A program made the position numbers and the translations under genes. DNA of 45,513 nucleotides from JAHECQ01 sp047638695 (GTDB lineage: Bacteria > Actinomycetota > Acidimicrobiia > Acidimicrobiales > SZUA-35), in the NCBI GenBank assembly GCA_047638695.1, contig JBLINY010000030.1, positions 1 to 45,513 on the forward strand, in the 5' to 3' direction. How positions within the stretch are numbered: position 1 is the stretch's first letter; each line of letters starts with the position of its first letter. Under the pieces are notes generated by a model that ran no database searches, was not told the DNA's origin, and saw nothing but the letters and a program-made list of their open reading frames with translations. Of the stretch, positions 1-9,700 are shown in pieces.

Positions 1-1098
<1,098 letters not shown>

Positions 1099-1152
1099 TG
1101 GGGCTGCTCTCTTTCGGATGAATTTTGGGGGCTTGCGGGAATGTGGGTGGGG

Positions 1153-3240
1153 TCACTCGCCCCGTACTCGTTTCACGATCTCTTCTTGCACGCTGCCAGG
1201 GGTCGGCTGATAGCTGTCGAACTGCATGGTGAAACTTGCGCGACCCTGGGTTTTGGACCGAAGGTCGTTCACGTAACCAAACATCTCTGACAACGGGACT
1301 TCGGCCGTGACCACCTTGTTGGTGCCACGGGCCTCCATCTGACCGACCTTCCCTCGACGCGAGTTGAGGTCGCCGATGACGTCACCCATGTAGTCCTCAG
1401 GGGTGACGACTTCGACCGACATGATCGGTTCGAGCAGGACCGGCTTCGACTTCTGCGCAGCCTGCTTGAACGCCATCGTGCCGGCGATCTTGAATGCCAT
1501 TTCCGACGAGTCAACGTCGTGGTATTTGCCATCTTGCAGCGTCACGCGAACGTCGACGCATTGGAACCCAGCGAGGACGCCGGTTGTCATGGCATCCTTG
1601 CAGCCGGCATCGACCGAGCCGATGTATTCCTTGGGAATACGGCCGCCAGTGATCTTGTCGATGAACTCGTAGCCACCACCGGGGCCGGTCGACTCGACGT
1701 CGATCGTTACCTCGGCGTACTGGCCGGATCCACCGGTCTGCTTCTTGTGTGTGTAGGTGTCGCCGCTGACGCTGCCAGCGAGCGTCTCGCGGTAGGCGAC
1801 CTGAGGCTTGCCGACCGAAGCGTCGACCCGAAACTCGCGCATCATGCGATCGACCAACACCTCGAGGTGTAGCTCGCCCATGCCAGCGATGATCGTCTGG
1901 CCTGTCTCCTCATCGGTACGAACCGTGAACGTGGGATCTTCCTCGGCCAGCGCCATAAGGGCTTTTGCCAGCTTGTCCTGGTCGGCCTTTGTTTTGGGTT
2001 CGACGGCTACGTCGATCACGGGATCGGGGAAGTCGAGGTTCTCCAGAATCACGGCGTCATTGAGGTCGGTGAGTGTGTCGCCGGTGCGCACGTTCTTGAT
2101 GCCAATGGCGGCCATGATGTCGCCGGCCATGGCGAAGTCGCGATCTTCCTGCTTGTTGGCGTGCATCTCCAACAACCGGCCAAGGCGCTCCTTGTTTCCG
2201 GTACGGGTGTTGAGAACCTGGCCGCCCTTTTCAAGCGTGCCGGAGTACACCCGGAAGTAGGTGAGCTTGCCGACGTTGGGCGCCGTCATGATCTTGAACG
2301 CAAGCGCCGAGAACGGTGCATCGTCTTCGGGCGGACGCTCGACAGCAGCACCACCCTTTAGCTGTGTGGCAGGCACCGGAGGCAGGTCAGTGGGAGCAGG
2401 AAGGAAATCGACGATGGCGTCGAGCATGGGCTGAACGCCCTTATTCTTAAACGCTGACCCACAAATGATGGGTACAAGCTCGCCAGCGATGCAGGCTCGG
2501 CGAATACCGGCCTTGAGTTCGGCCTCGGTGAGATCCTCGTTCTCGATGTAGGAGTTCATCAGGTCTTCGCTGAGTGAGGCGACCGTGTCGAGAAGCTCAG
2601 CCCGGTACATGGCTGCCTGGTCGACCAGGTCGGCTGGAATGTCGACCTCATCCCAAGTGGCGCCCAGATCCTCTGAACTCCAGATAAGGGCCTTCATCTT
2701 GACCAGGTCGACAACACCGGCAAAGTCGGCCTCGGTGCCGATCGGTAGCTGGAGGATGGCGATATCAGTGGTAAGACGGTCTTTGATCGTGTCAACAACG
2801 AAGTAGAAGTCGGCGCCCATGCGGTCGAGCTTGTTCACGAAGCACATGCGAGGCACGCCGTACTTATCGGCCTGACGCCAAACCGTCTCGGATTGCGGCT
2901 CGACACCAGCAACGCCGTCAAATACGGCTACGGCACCATCGAGCACGCGAAGGGACCGCTCGACCTCAACGGTGAAGTCGACGTGGCCAGGGGTGTCGAT
3001 GATGTTGATGAGGTGGTCCTTCCAGTAACAGGTTGTGGCAGCCGAGGTGATCGTGATTCCTCGCTCCTGCTCCTGTTCCATCCAGTCCATCGTGGCGCCG
3101 CCATCATGGACTTCACCGATTTTGTAGTTCTTACCCGTGTAGTAAAGAACGCGTTCGGTCGTGGTGGTCTTGCCAGCATCGATGTGAGCCATGATGCCGA
3201 TATTTCGGTATTTGTCGAGCGGTGTTGGTCGCGAAGACAT
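1153..3240 (-). CDS. fusA: Elongation factor G
   Basis: Translocase GTPase that moves tRNA and mRNA through the ribosome after peptide transfer and, with RRF, recycles ribosomes. It is 695 residues, the usual full length. The G domain shows AHIDAGKT (18-25), switch I RGITIT (60-65), DTPGH (82-86) and NKLD (135-138), followed by the normal domain II-V succession. The ATG at 3240 has an AGAGG element about 10 nt upstream. It sits 169 bp downstream of rpsG and 54 bp upstream of tuf in the conserved str operon order. Nothing in the protein looks unusual. Confidence 0.98.
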   Translation of the reverse strand: MSSRPTPLDKYRNIGIMAHIDAGKTTTTERVLYYTGKNYKIGEVHDGGATMDWMEQEQERGITITSAATTCYWKDHLINIIDTPGHVDFTVEVERSLRVLDGAVAVFDGVAGVEPQSETVWRQADKYGVPRMCFVNKLDRMGADFYFVVDTIKDRLTTDIAILQLPIGTEADFAGVVDLVKMKALIWSSEDLGATWDEVDIPADLVDQAAMYRAELLDTVASLSEDLMNSYIENEDLTEAELKAGIRRACIAGELVPIICGSAFKNKGVQPMLDAIVDFLPAPTDLPPVPATQLKGGAAVERPPEDDAPFSALAFKIMTAPNVGKLTYFRVYSGTLEKGGQVLNTRTGNKERLGRLLEMHANKQEDRDFAMAGDIMAAIGIKNVRTGDTLTDLNDAVILENLDFPDPVIDVAVEPKTKADQDKLAKALMALAEEDPTFTVRTDEETGQTIIAGMGELHLEVLVDRMMREFRVDASVGKPQVAYRETLAGSVSGDTYTHKKQTGGSGQYAEVTIDVESTGPGGGYEFIDKITGGRIPKEYIGSVDAGCKDAMTTGVLAGFQCVDVRVTLQDGKYHDVDSSEMAFKIAGTMAFKQAAQKSKPVLLEPIMSVEVVTPEDYMGDVIGDLNSRRGKVGQMEARGTNKVVTAEVPLSEMFGYVNDLRSKTQGRASFTMQFDSYQPTPGSVQEEIVKRVRGE

Positions 3241-3409
3241 GTTGTTGAGCCTCTAGAAGTGACGTGCAGTGGGATGAACGGGGGAAATCGGAGCTGACCG
3301 GGCGGGCGGCGTCACAACAGGTGTGTGCCACCGGCCAAAAGGGAGGGCGGAGGGTTGCCTCGAAGCTAGAGAGCGGACGATCACCTGTGCCACCGACGGA
3401 CTACTTCCA

Positions 3410-3880
3410 CTACCAGCGGTAGTGAGCGAAGGCCTTGTTCGACTCGGCCATCTTGTGAAGATCCTCGCGCCGCTTGGCTGATGCGCCAATGGCATTCGAG
3501 GCATCCAGGATCTCGTTGGCCAAGCGTTCGGCCATGCTGCGTTCGCGCCGATCGCGTGAGAAGCCAACCACCCAGCGGACGGCCAACGTGGTCGCTCGAC
3601 GAGGGCGAACCTCGACCGGCACCTGGTAGGTGGCACCGCCGACTCGGCGTGAACGGACCTCGAGCTGAGGTTTGACGTTGTCGATCGCCCGCTTAAGTGT
3701 GGCAACGGGATCGCCGCCGGTCTTTTCGGCCACGATGTCGAGTGCGCCGTACACGATGCGCTCTGCGGTGTTCTTCTTGCCATCGAGAAGAACCTTGTTG
3801 ACGATCTGCGTAACGAGTACCGACCCATGGACTGGATCCGGGACGAGTTCGCGGCGGGGAGCTGCTCCTTTGCGAGGCAT
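3410..3880 (-). CDS. rpsG: 30S ribosomal protein S7 (uS7)
   Basis: Primary 16S rRNA binding protein that nucleates assembly of the 30S head and lies near the E site. The 156-residue product begins MPRKGAAPRRELVPDP, the standard bacterial S7 start. The frame is open further upstream, but the ATG at 3880 is preceded by AGGAG and lies 1 nt past the rpsL stop, so this start is preferred. The 3' end of rpsL supplies the ribosome-binding site, which implies translational coupling. In E. coli S7 is the autogenous repressor of the str operon; whether that applies here cannot be seen. Confidence 0.97.
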   Translation of the reverse strand: MPRKGAAPRRELVPDPVHGSVLVTQIVNKVLLDGKKNTAERIVYGALDIVAEKTGGDPVATLKRAIDNVKPQLEVRSRRVGGATYQVPVEVRPRRATTLAVRWVVGFSRDRRERSMAERLANEILDASNAIGASAKRREDLHKMAESNKAFAHYRW

Positions 3881-3881
3881 A

Positions 3882-4253
3882 TCAGCTCTCCTTCTTAACG
3901 CCGTAGCGACTACGGGCTTGCTTGCGGTCACGGACACCAGAGGTGTCAAGGGTGCCGCGAACGATCTTGTAGCGGACACCGGGCAAGTCCTTTACACGAC
4001 CGCCGCGCACCAAGACGATGGAGTGCTCTTGCAAGTTGTGACCCTCGCCCGGAATATAGGCGGTGACCTCGATGCCACTGGTGAGCCGCACACGCGCCAC
4101 TTTGCGAAGCGCGGAGTTCGGCTTCTTGGGAGTGGCGGTATATACGCGAGTGCACACGCCGCGCCGCTGGGGAGAACCGGTCAGGGCTGGAGTCGTGCCC
4201 TTCTTGGCTTTTCTTTGACGGCCCTTGCGGACCAGCTGATTAATGGTTGGCAC
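3882..4253 (-). CDS. rpsL: 30S ribosomal protein S12 (uS12)
   Basis: Decoding-centre protein of the small subunit. It is 123 residues with the invariant TPKKPNSALRK and GGRVKDLPGVRYK segments. Both lysines at which streptomycin resistance mutations usually fall (E. coli K42 and K87) are present, so the sequence is of the sensitive type at those sites. The start is GTG at 4253, supported by an AGAGGA element 8 nt upstream. It is the first gene of the rpsL-rpsG-fusA-tuf unit. A 224-bp gap separates it from the VWA gene and must hold its promoter, which I could not pin down. Confidence 0.97.
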   Translation of the reverse strand: MPTINQLVRKGRQRKAKKGTTPALTGSPQRRGVCTRVYTATPKKPNSALRKVARVRLTSGIEVTAYIPGEGHNLQEHSIVLVRGGRVKDLPGVRYKIVRGTLDTSGVRDRKQARSRYGVKKES

Positions 4254-4302
4254 TGATGATTCCTCTTGGACGGGCCGATCTCGTGGAGGCAGACCCTAGA
4301 CA

Positions 4303-4322
4303 TCCGGGGCGAATTCCCCGGA
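4303..4322 (-). promoter_or_regulatory. Hairpin in the rpsL upstream region
   Basis: A perfect 7-bp inverted repeat (TCCGGGG/CCCCGGA) with a 6-nt loop lies about 50 nt upstream of the rpsL start. A TAGGGT hexamer (plus 4293-4298) lies just downstream of it and could be a -10, but no convincing -35 accompanies it. The hairpin could be leader structure or part of the end of the preceding VWA transcript. The role is unknown. Confidence 0.3.
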
Positions 4323-4387
4323 GATGATTGACGTAACTTGTGGTGTTCGATGGCCTCCGCGAATCACGAGGGCGAGTCGATCGAAAG

Positions 4388-4403
4388 GGCTGCGTGGGCA
4401 GCC
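4388..4403 (-). terminator. Weak candidate terminator after the VWA gene
   Basis: GGCTGC/GCAGCC forms a 6-bp stem with a GTGG loop, followed in the minus direction by CTTTCG. A second small GC hairpin lies at about 4414-4427. Both fall between the VWA stop (4478) and rpsL. The T-tract is poor, so this is only a candidate for separating the two units. Confidence 0.3.
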
Positions 4404-4477
4404 AGACGATCACGGCCGACCGGCCGAAAGAACAAGGCTATGGGTGCCGTGAAGTGATTCCACTCTCTGCTGCGGGC

Positions 4478-5662
4478 TCAGCGGGAGGTATCGATGCCCG
4501 ACAGAATCCCCGCAAGTGCCTCGAGCGATCGATACGTGTTCCCTGACACGAAGGTATCGACGTGTGGCAGGGCCGCCGCCATACCGGCCGCCAACGGTGC
4601 GTACCCAGGCGATGCCTTCAGCGGGTTCACCCAGATTAGCCGATGGGTCACGCGGTGCAGCCGTTCCATTTGCTCACCCAAAACCTCAGCCTCACCTCGG
4701 TCCCAACCGTCGGAAAGCACGACCACCACGCCGCCGCGTGCCAATCCACGTACGCCCCATTCGTCGTTGAACTGACCCAGAGCATCGCCCAATCGGGTGC
4801 CACCGGCCCAGTCTTCGACTTCGGGCGTTGCTGCGTCCAGAGCCGCATCGGGATCGCGATTATTCAGTTGCCGGGTGATGCGGGTGAGGCGAGTACCGAT
4901 CGTGAAGACCTCGACCCTTCCTCGAGCGACCACGGCAGCATGCACGAACCGGATGAGCGCACGGGCGTACGTCTCCATCGAGCCAGAGATATCCAAGATC
5001 AACACCAGGCGTCGGGGCCTCGAGGCTGGCTTGGTATAGGCCCGACGCAAGGGTTCTCCCTGGTGACGGAGCGCCCAACGCACGGTACGACCAAGATCGG
5101 GGCGAGCGCCACGTCGTTTGGCTGGCACCTGGCGGCGGCTCACGCGGCGGAAGGTTGTGAATTTCAGCTTCGCCATCATTCGAGTGAGCTCGTTCACCTC
5201 GTCGTCGGTGCACTCGCTGAAGTCCTTGCCTGCCAATACCTCGACCCGGCTGAACCGGACCGTCTCGATGTCGCCTTCTGGCTCTTCGGCCTCGCCATCT
5301 TGCTCATCGGGCGGAGGCTCATCCTCAGAGTCGAGAACGATGGTGGCCGGAGGTGGGGGTGCGCCTTCGGTGCCCAACCAGTCGACGGGCCGTTGTTCGA
5401 AGAAGATTCGAAAGGCGTTGTCAAATAACGGGATGTCTTCCGGGTGATGGAGCAACGTTGCCCGGCCAGACCAATAGACGGAGTCCCGATCATCGAGTTC
5501 GACCAGACCCAAGGCCTCAGCGAAGTTGATGGTCGAGCTAGCCGAAACCGTGAGCCCGGCAACCCGGAGGAGTTGCACGAAGCCGACCGCGAGGGCCTCA
5601 CCGTGTTGGACGATGGTGCCACTGGCCGGCGCGCTGTTGGTGGCACCGCCCGTCTCAGTCAT
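4478..5662 (-). CDS. VWA domain protein, CoxE-like, partner of the adjacent MoxR ATPase
   Basis: This 394-residue protein has a C-terminal von Willebrand A domain of the CoxE-like type. The MIDAS metal site is visible as DISGS (224-228), with the downstream GGTRLGDAL threonine and LSDGWD aspartate. The N-terminal half (1-100) is helical; an acidic, Pro-rich linker (about 101-133) and a basic stretch (171-210) precede the VWA domain. MoxR/VWA pairs are known as chaperone-like systems that insert metals or activate partner enzymes, as CoxD/CoxE do for CO dehydrogenase. No obvious client enzyme lies next to this pair. The ATG at 5662 is 30 bp after the moxR stop, so the two are co-transcribed. 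The domain call is firm; the client is unknown. Confidence 0.85.
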   Translation of the reverse strand: MTETGGATNSAPASGTIVQHGEALAVGFVQLLRVAGLTVSASSTINFAEALGLVELDDRDSVYWSGRATLLHHPEDIPLFDNAFRIFFEQRPVDWLGTEGAPPPPATIVLDSEDEPPPDEQDGEAEEPEGDIETVRFSRVEVLAGKDFSECTDDEVNELTRMMAKLKFTTFRRVSRRQVPAKRRGARPDLGRTVRWALRHQGEPLRRAYTKPASRPRRLVLILDISGSMETYARALIRFVHAAVVARGRVEVFTIGTRLTRITRQLNNRDPDAALDAATPEVEDWAGGTRLGDALGQFNDEWGVRGLARGGVVVVLSDGWDRGEAEVLGEQMERLHRVTHRLIWVNPLKASPGYAPLAAGMAAALPHVDTFVSGNTYRSLEALAGILSGIDTSR

Positions 5663-5692
5663 CCAGCCCAGTGGTCTGCGTGGAACACTCGA

Positions 5693-6619
5693 TCAGGACC
5701 CACTGCGCTGCACCGCCGCTTGCACCACCTCAGGCAGTCCTCTTTGGGCTACTTTCTGCTGGTCCTCGCGGTACTTCAGGACCGACCCGAGGGTTTCGCT
5801 GGCCGAATCATCATCGAGCTCGATCTTGCCGAGGGCGGCGAGTGACAACGCCCAGTCGATTGTTTCGGCGACGCCAGGTGGCTTGTACAGCCCCCAGCCC
5901 CGCATTGCCTCGGCCGCCGCTGCAACCTGGCGAGCCAGCTTGTCGCCGACATTTGGAGCCCGCATCCGCACGATCTGCACTTCGCGCTCGAAATCGGGAT
6001 GCTCGACCCAGTGGTAGAGGGCCCGACGCTTCAGCGCGTCGTGGACATCGCGAGTGCGGTTCGATGTGAGGATAACAAGCGGCGGGGACGCAGCGGTGAT
6101 CGTGCCCAGCTCGGGAATGGTTACGGTGTAGTCAGACAGCGCCTCGAGCAAGAACGCCTCGAACTCGTCATCGGCTCGATCGATCTCGTCGATGAGAAGC
6201 ACCGGCGGAACATCGCTCTGTTGCGACAAGGCTTCGAGCAGGGGTCGACGCACAAGGAAACGCTCGTTGTAGAGCTCGGACTCGAGCTCCTCCTCGTTCG
6301 TCGACCGACCGGTGGCCTCCACCGTTCGGAGGTGGAGCAACTGACGAGAGTAGTCCCACTCGTACACCGCCTGGGCGGCATCAATGCCCTCGTAACACTG
6401 GAGGCGAATCAACTTACTACCCAGCCAACGGCTCAGAACCTTGGCGACCTCGGTCTTTCCGACGCCGGCCTCGCCCTCAAGAAAGAGAGGACGTCGAAGG
6501 GTGATAGCCAGGAAAATCGAAGTGGCCAGTCCCCGATCGGCTAAATAGCCGTTGGCGGCCAACGCAACCTCGACATCTTCAACGGTTGTTGCGCCACCCA
6601 GTGCGCTGTCGCTACTCAC
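5693..6619 (-). CDS. MoxR-family AAA+ ATPase
   Basis: AAA+ ATPase of the MoxR clade, which works with VWA proteins as a remodelling or metal-insertion chaperone. Walker A is GEAGVGKT and Walker B is VLLIDEID (residues about 49-56 and 140-147 from the chosen start). A sensor-1 type ILTSNRTR follows, and the C-terminal helical lid ends in SGS. The frame is open to a TTG at 6652. I prefer GTG at 6619 because a TACCCT -10 element (plus 6628-6633) ends exactly 8 nt before it, fitting a leaderless transcript starting just after the rpoC terminator. That gives 308 residues. It pairs with the downstream VWA gene. Confidence 0.85.
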   Translation of the reverse strand: MSSDSALGGATTVEDVEVALAANGYLADRGLATSIFLAITLRRPLFLEGEAGVGKTEVAKVLSRWLGSKLIRLQCYEGIDAAQAVYEWDYSRQLLHLRTVEATGRSTNEEELESELYNERFLVRRPLLEALSQQSDVPPVLLIDEIDRADDEFEAFLLEALSDYTVTIPELGTITAASPPLVILTSNRTRDVHDALKRRALYHWVEHPDFEREVQIVRMRAPNVGDKLARQVAAAAEAMRGWGLYKPPGVAETIDWALSLAALGKIELDDDSASETLGSVLKYREDQQKVAQRGLPEVVQAAVQRSGS

Positions 6620-6627
6620 GACTCCGG

Positions 6628-6633
6628 AGGGTA
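6628..6633 (-). promoter_or_regulatory. Likely -10 element of a leaderless moxR transcript
   Basis: TACCCT on the minus strand lies 8 nt upstream of GTG 6619. The rpoC terminator immediately precedes it, so the pair needs its own promoter. The -35 region (TGAGTT, plus 6651-6656) is weak. Confidence 0.45.
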
Positions 6634-6669
6634 GTCGGCGAGCCGAAAACAACTCAGATTGCCCAAAAC

Positions 6670-6703
6670 TACGAGTTCCGGCCCACCAGGGCCGGAACTC
6701 GTA
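6670..6703 (-). terminator. Intrinsic terminator of the rpoBC unit
   Basis: A perfect 15-bp inverted repeat with a 4-nt loop lies 25 bp after the rpoC stop. In the minus direction it is followed by GTTTTGGG. The strength of the stem and its position make it a convincing terminator, separating rpoC from the MoxR gene. Confidence 0.85.
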
Positions 6704-6727
6704 ACCACGTGCATTGAAGAGACGGTG

Positions 6728-9700
6728 TTAGCCGATCTCGTTCGGCGTGGCCGACAGCGTCGACCCGTCGGCACCGGTTGCGGCGCCGCTATTCTCGGTA
6801 CCGATGCTGGCCAACCACTGCGCCGGGTCCTGCTCTTCGCCTTCCGACGAGTAGAAAGACATCGGTTGATAGTCAGGCGCCGAGGTCTCGAGCTCACGGT
6901 GACGCATCAGACCGGTGCCAGCTGGGATCAGCTTGCCGATGATGATGTTCTCCTTGAGGCCGATCATGCTGTCGGACTTGCCTTCGATGGCAGCCTCGGT
7001 GAGCACTCGGGTGGTTTCCTGGAACGATGCCGCCGACAACCACGACTCAGTGGCCAGCGATGCCTTGGTGATACCCATGATCTCCGGCCGGCCCTGCGCC
7101 GGCTGAAGACCTTCCTGAACCAGCCGCTTGTTGACGTCAGCGAACTTCCACTGGTCAACTCGCTCGCCCGGCAAGAAGTCGGATTCGCCGGCTTCCTGGA
7201 TGCCGACACGACGCGTCATCTGGCGCACGATGAGCTCGATGTGCTTGTCGTGAATCGACACGCCCTGGTCGCGGTAGACCTTCTGAACTTCCTCGACCAG
7301 GTACTGCTGCGTTTCACGAATGCCGCGAATTTCGAGCAGTTCCTTCGGGTCACGAGGACCATCGACAAGTGGATCACCAGCAGTGATCTCCTGGCCCTCA
7401 ACCACTTCGAGTCGAGCAATAGATGGCACCGTGTAGGTGTCCTCCTCGCCCTCGTCAGTCACGATGGTGATGACCTTGCCCTTGCCCTCGTCCTCGGCGA
7501 TGCGCACAACGCCAGACACACGAGCCAACGTCGCCTTGCCCTTCGGGCTGCGAGCCTCAAACAGCTCGACCACTCGAGGCAGACCACCAGCGATGTCGGT
7601 TCCACCGGCGATACCACCGGTATGGAAGGTGCGCATCGTCAGCTGAGTGCCGGGCTCGCCGATCGACTGGGCGGCAATGACGCCCACTGCTTCACCGACC
7701 TCGATCGCCTTGCCAGTAGCCAGCGAAAGACCATAGGCGGCACCGGAGATACCGACCGGAGAATCATCGGTAAGGGGCGAAAGAACGCGGACAGTTGAGA
7801 TGTTGGGATCGTCGCGCAGTGCCTCCATATCCTCCTCGAGGATGATGGTGCCCTTGGCAATGACTCTGCCGTCGACCAGTTCCATGTCGTCGGCAATGAC
7901 CCGGCTATAGAGACGAGTTTCGAGATAGGTGCGGGTCATCCGAGCGTCTGGATTGCCGGCGTCGGAGGCCTCACCGGTGTTCTTGTCGTAGTAGCCGTCG
8001 GGCTTGACGTCCTCGAGCACAAGCCCACGAACCGGGCGACCCTCTTCGAACACGTCGCGATCGTTGATGATCACTTCCTGTGCGACGTCGACCAAGCGAC
8101 GTGTGAGGTAACCGGAGTCGGCAGTACGGAGGGCGGTGTCGACCAGACCCTTGCGGGCGCCCGGAGTAGCAATGAAGTACTCCAGCATCGACAGTCCCTC
8201 ACGGAAGTTCGACTTGATCGGAAGCGGAATCATGTCGCCGCGAGGGTTGGCGACCAACCCTCGCATACCGGCGATCTGACGAACCTGCATCATGTTTCCT
8301 CGAGCGCCCGACCCCACCATCATGTCGATGGGGTTGAACTGCTTCGACTTGAGGAGGATCTCCATGGCGTCACGAATTTCATCAGTGGCCATAGTCCAGA
8401 TCTCTACTTCCTTTTGCCGGCGCTCGCCGTCGGTAATGATGCCCTTCCGATACTGAGCCTCGACCTTGTCGGCCTCGAGCTCGTGCATGTCGAGAATCGC
8501 CTTCTTCTCGATCGGGGTCTGGACATCGTCGATGGACACGGTGAGGCCCGACTTCGCTGCGAAGTGGAAAGACAGATCCTTGATCCGGTCGAGCGACGCA
8601 CCGACTTCGGCTTTCGGGTAGGTGCTAGCCAGCACATCGACGATTTCGCCGATGTCGCGCTTGGCCACGACCTTGTTCACGAACGGGAAGTCAACCGGGA
8701 GCGTCTCGTTGAAGAAAACCCGGCCCGGTGTTGTCTGAGCGTACGTGGCTGCCTTGCCATTGGCCGGCGTCTCGATCAGATCGGGTCGGCGATAGTAGAT
8801 CGGCCGATGAATATCGAGGTCGCCAGCCTCATAGGCAGCCTGCACCTCATCGTGGCGACGGAAGGTGCGAATTCGCTCATCTAGATCGACGTTGACGATC
8901 TTCTCAGTGAGATAGAACATGCCGATAACCATGTCCTGGGTCGGCGTGACCAAGGGGCGGCCGTGCGCCGGCGACAACACGTTGTTAGCCGACAGCATCA
9001 GCACCCGAGCCTCGGCCTGAGCCTCTGCTGACAACGGAAGGTGAACTGCCATCTGGTCGCCATCGAAGTCGGCGTTGAAGGCAGTACATACCAACGGGTG
9101 GATCTGAATAGCTTTGCCCTCGACCAGAACCGGCTCGAATGCTTGGATACCCAAACGGTGAAGCGTCGGGGCCCGGTTGAGCATGACGGGGTGTTCCTGG
9201 ATGACCTCTTCGAGGACTTCCCACACCTGCGGACGGCGACGTTCGACCATCCGCTTAGCCGACTTGATGTTCTGCGCTAGCTCTTGATCGACCAGTCGCT
9301 TCATCACGAAGGGCTTGAACAGCTCAAGGGCCATGATCTTCGGCAAACCGCACTGATGGAACTTGAGTGTCGGACCAACGACGATGACCGAACGACCTGA
9401 GTAGTCGACACGCTTGCCGAGAAGGTTCTGACGGAACCGGCCCTGCTTGCCCTTGAGCATGTCAGACAACGACTTGAGCGGACGATTGCCCGGACCGGTG
9501 ACCGGCCGACCACGACGACCGTTGTCGAACAGAGCGTCAACGGCTTCCTGGAGCATCCGCTTTTCGTTGTTCACGATGATCTCGGGAGCGCCGAGGTCGA
9601 GCAGTCGCTTCAGCCGGTTGTTGCGGTTGATCACCCGGCGGTAGAGGTCATTGAGATCGGAGGTGGCGAAACGGCCACCATCGAGCTGTACCATTGGACG

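Noticed and set aside
3882..4253. Streptomycin resistance substitutions in S12
   Set aside because: The lysines at both hot spots are present, so there is nothing unusual.
6620..6652. moxR beginning at TTG 6652
   Set aside because: There is no Shine-Dalgarno or -10 element at the right distance, whereas GTG 6619 has TACCCT 8 nt upstream.
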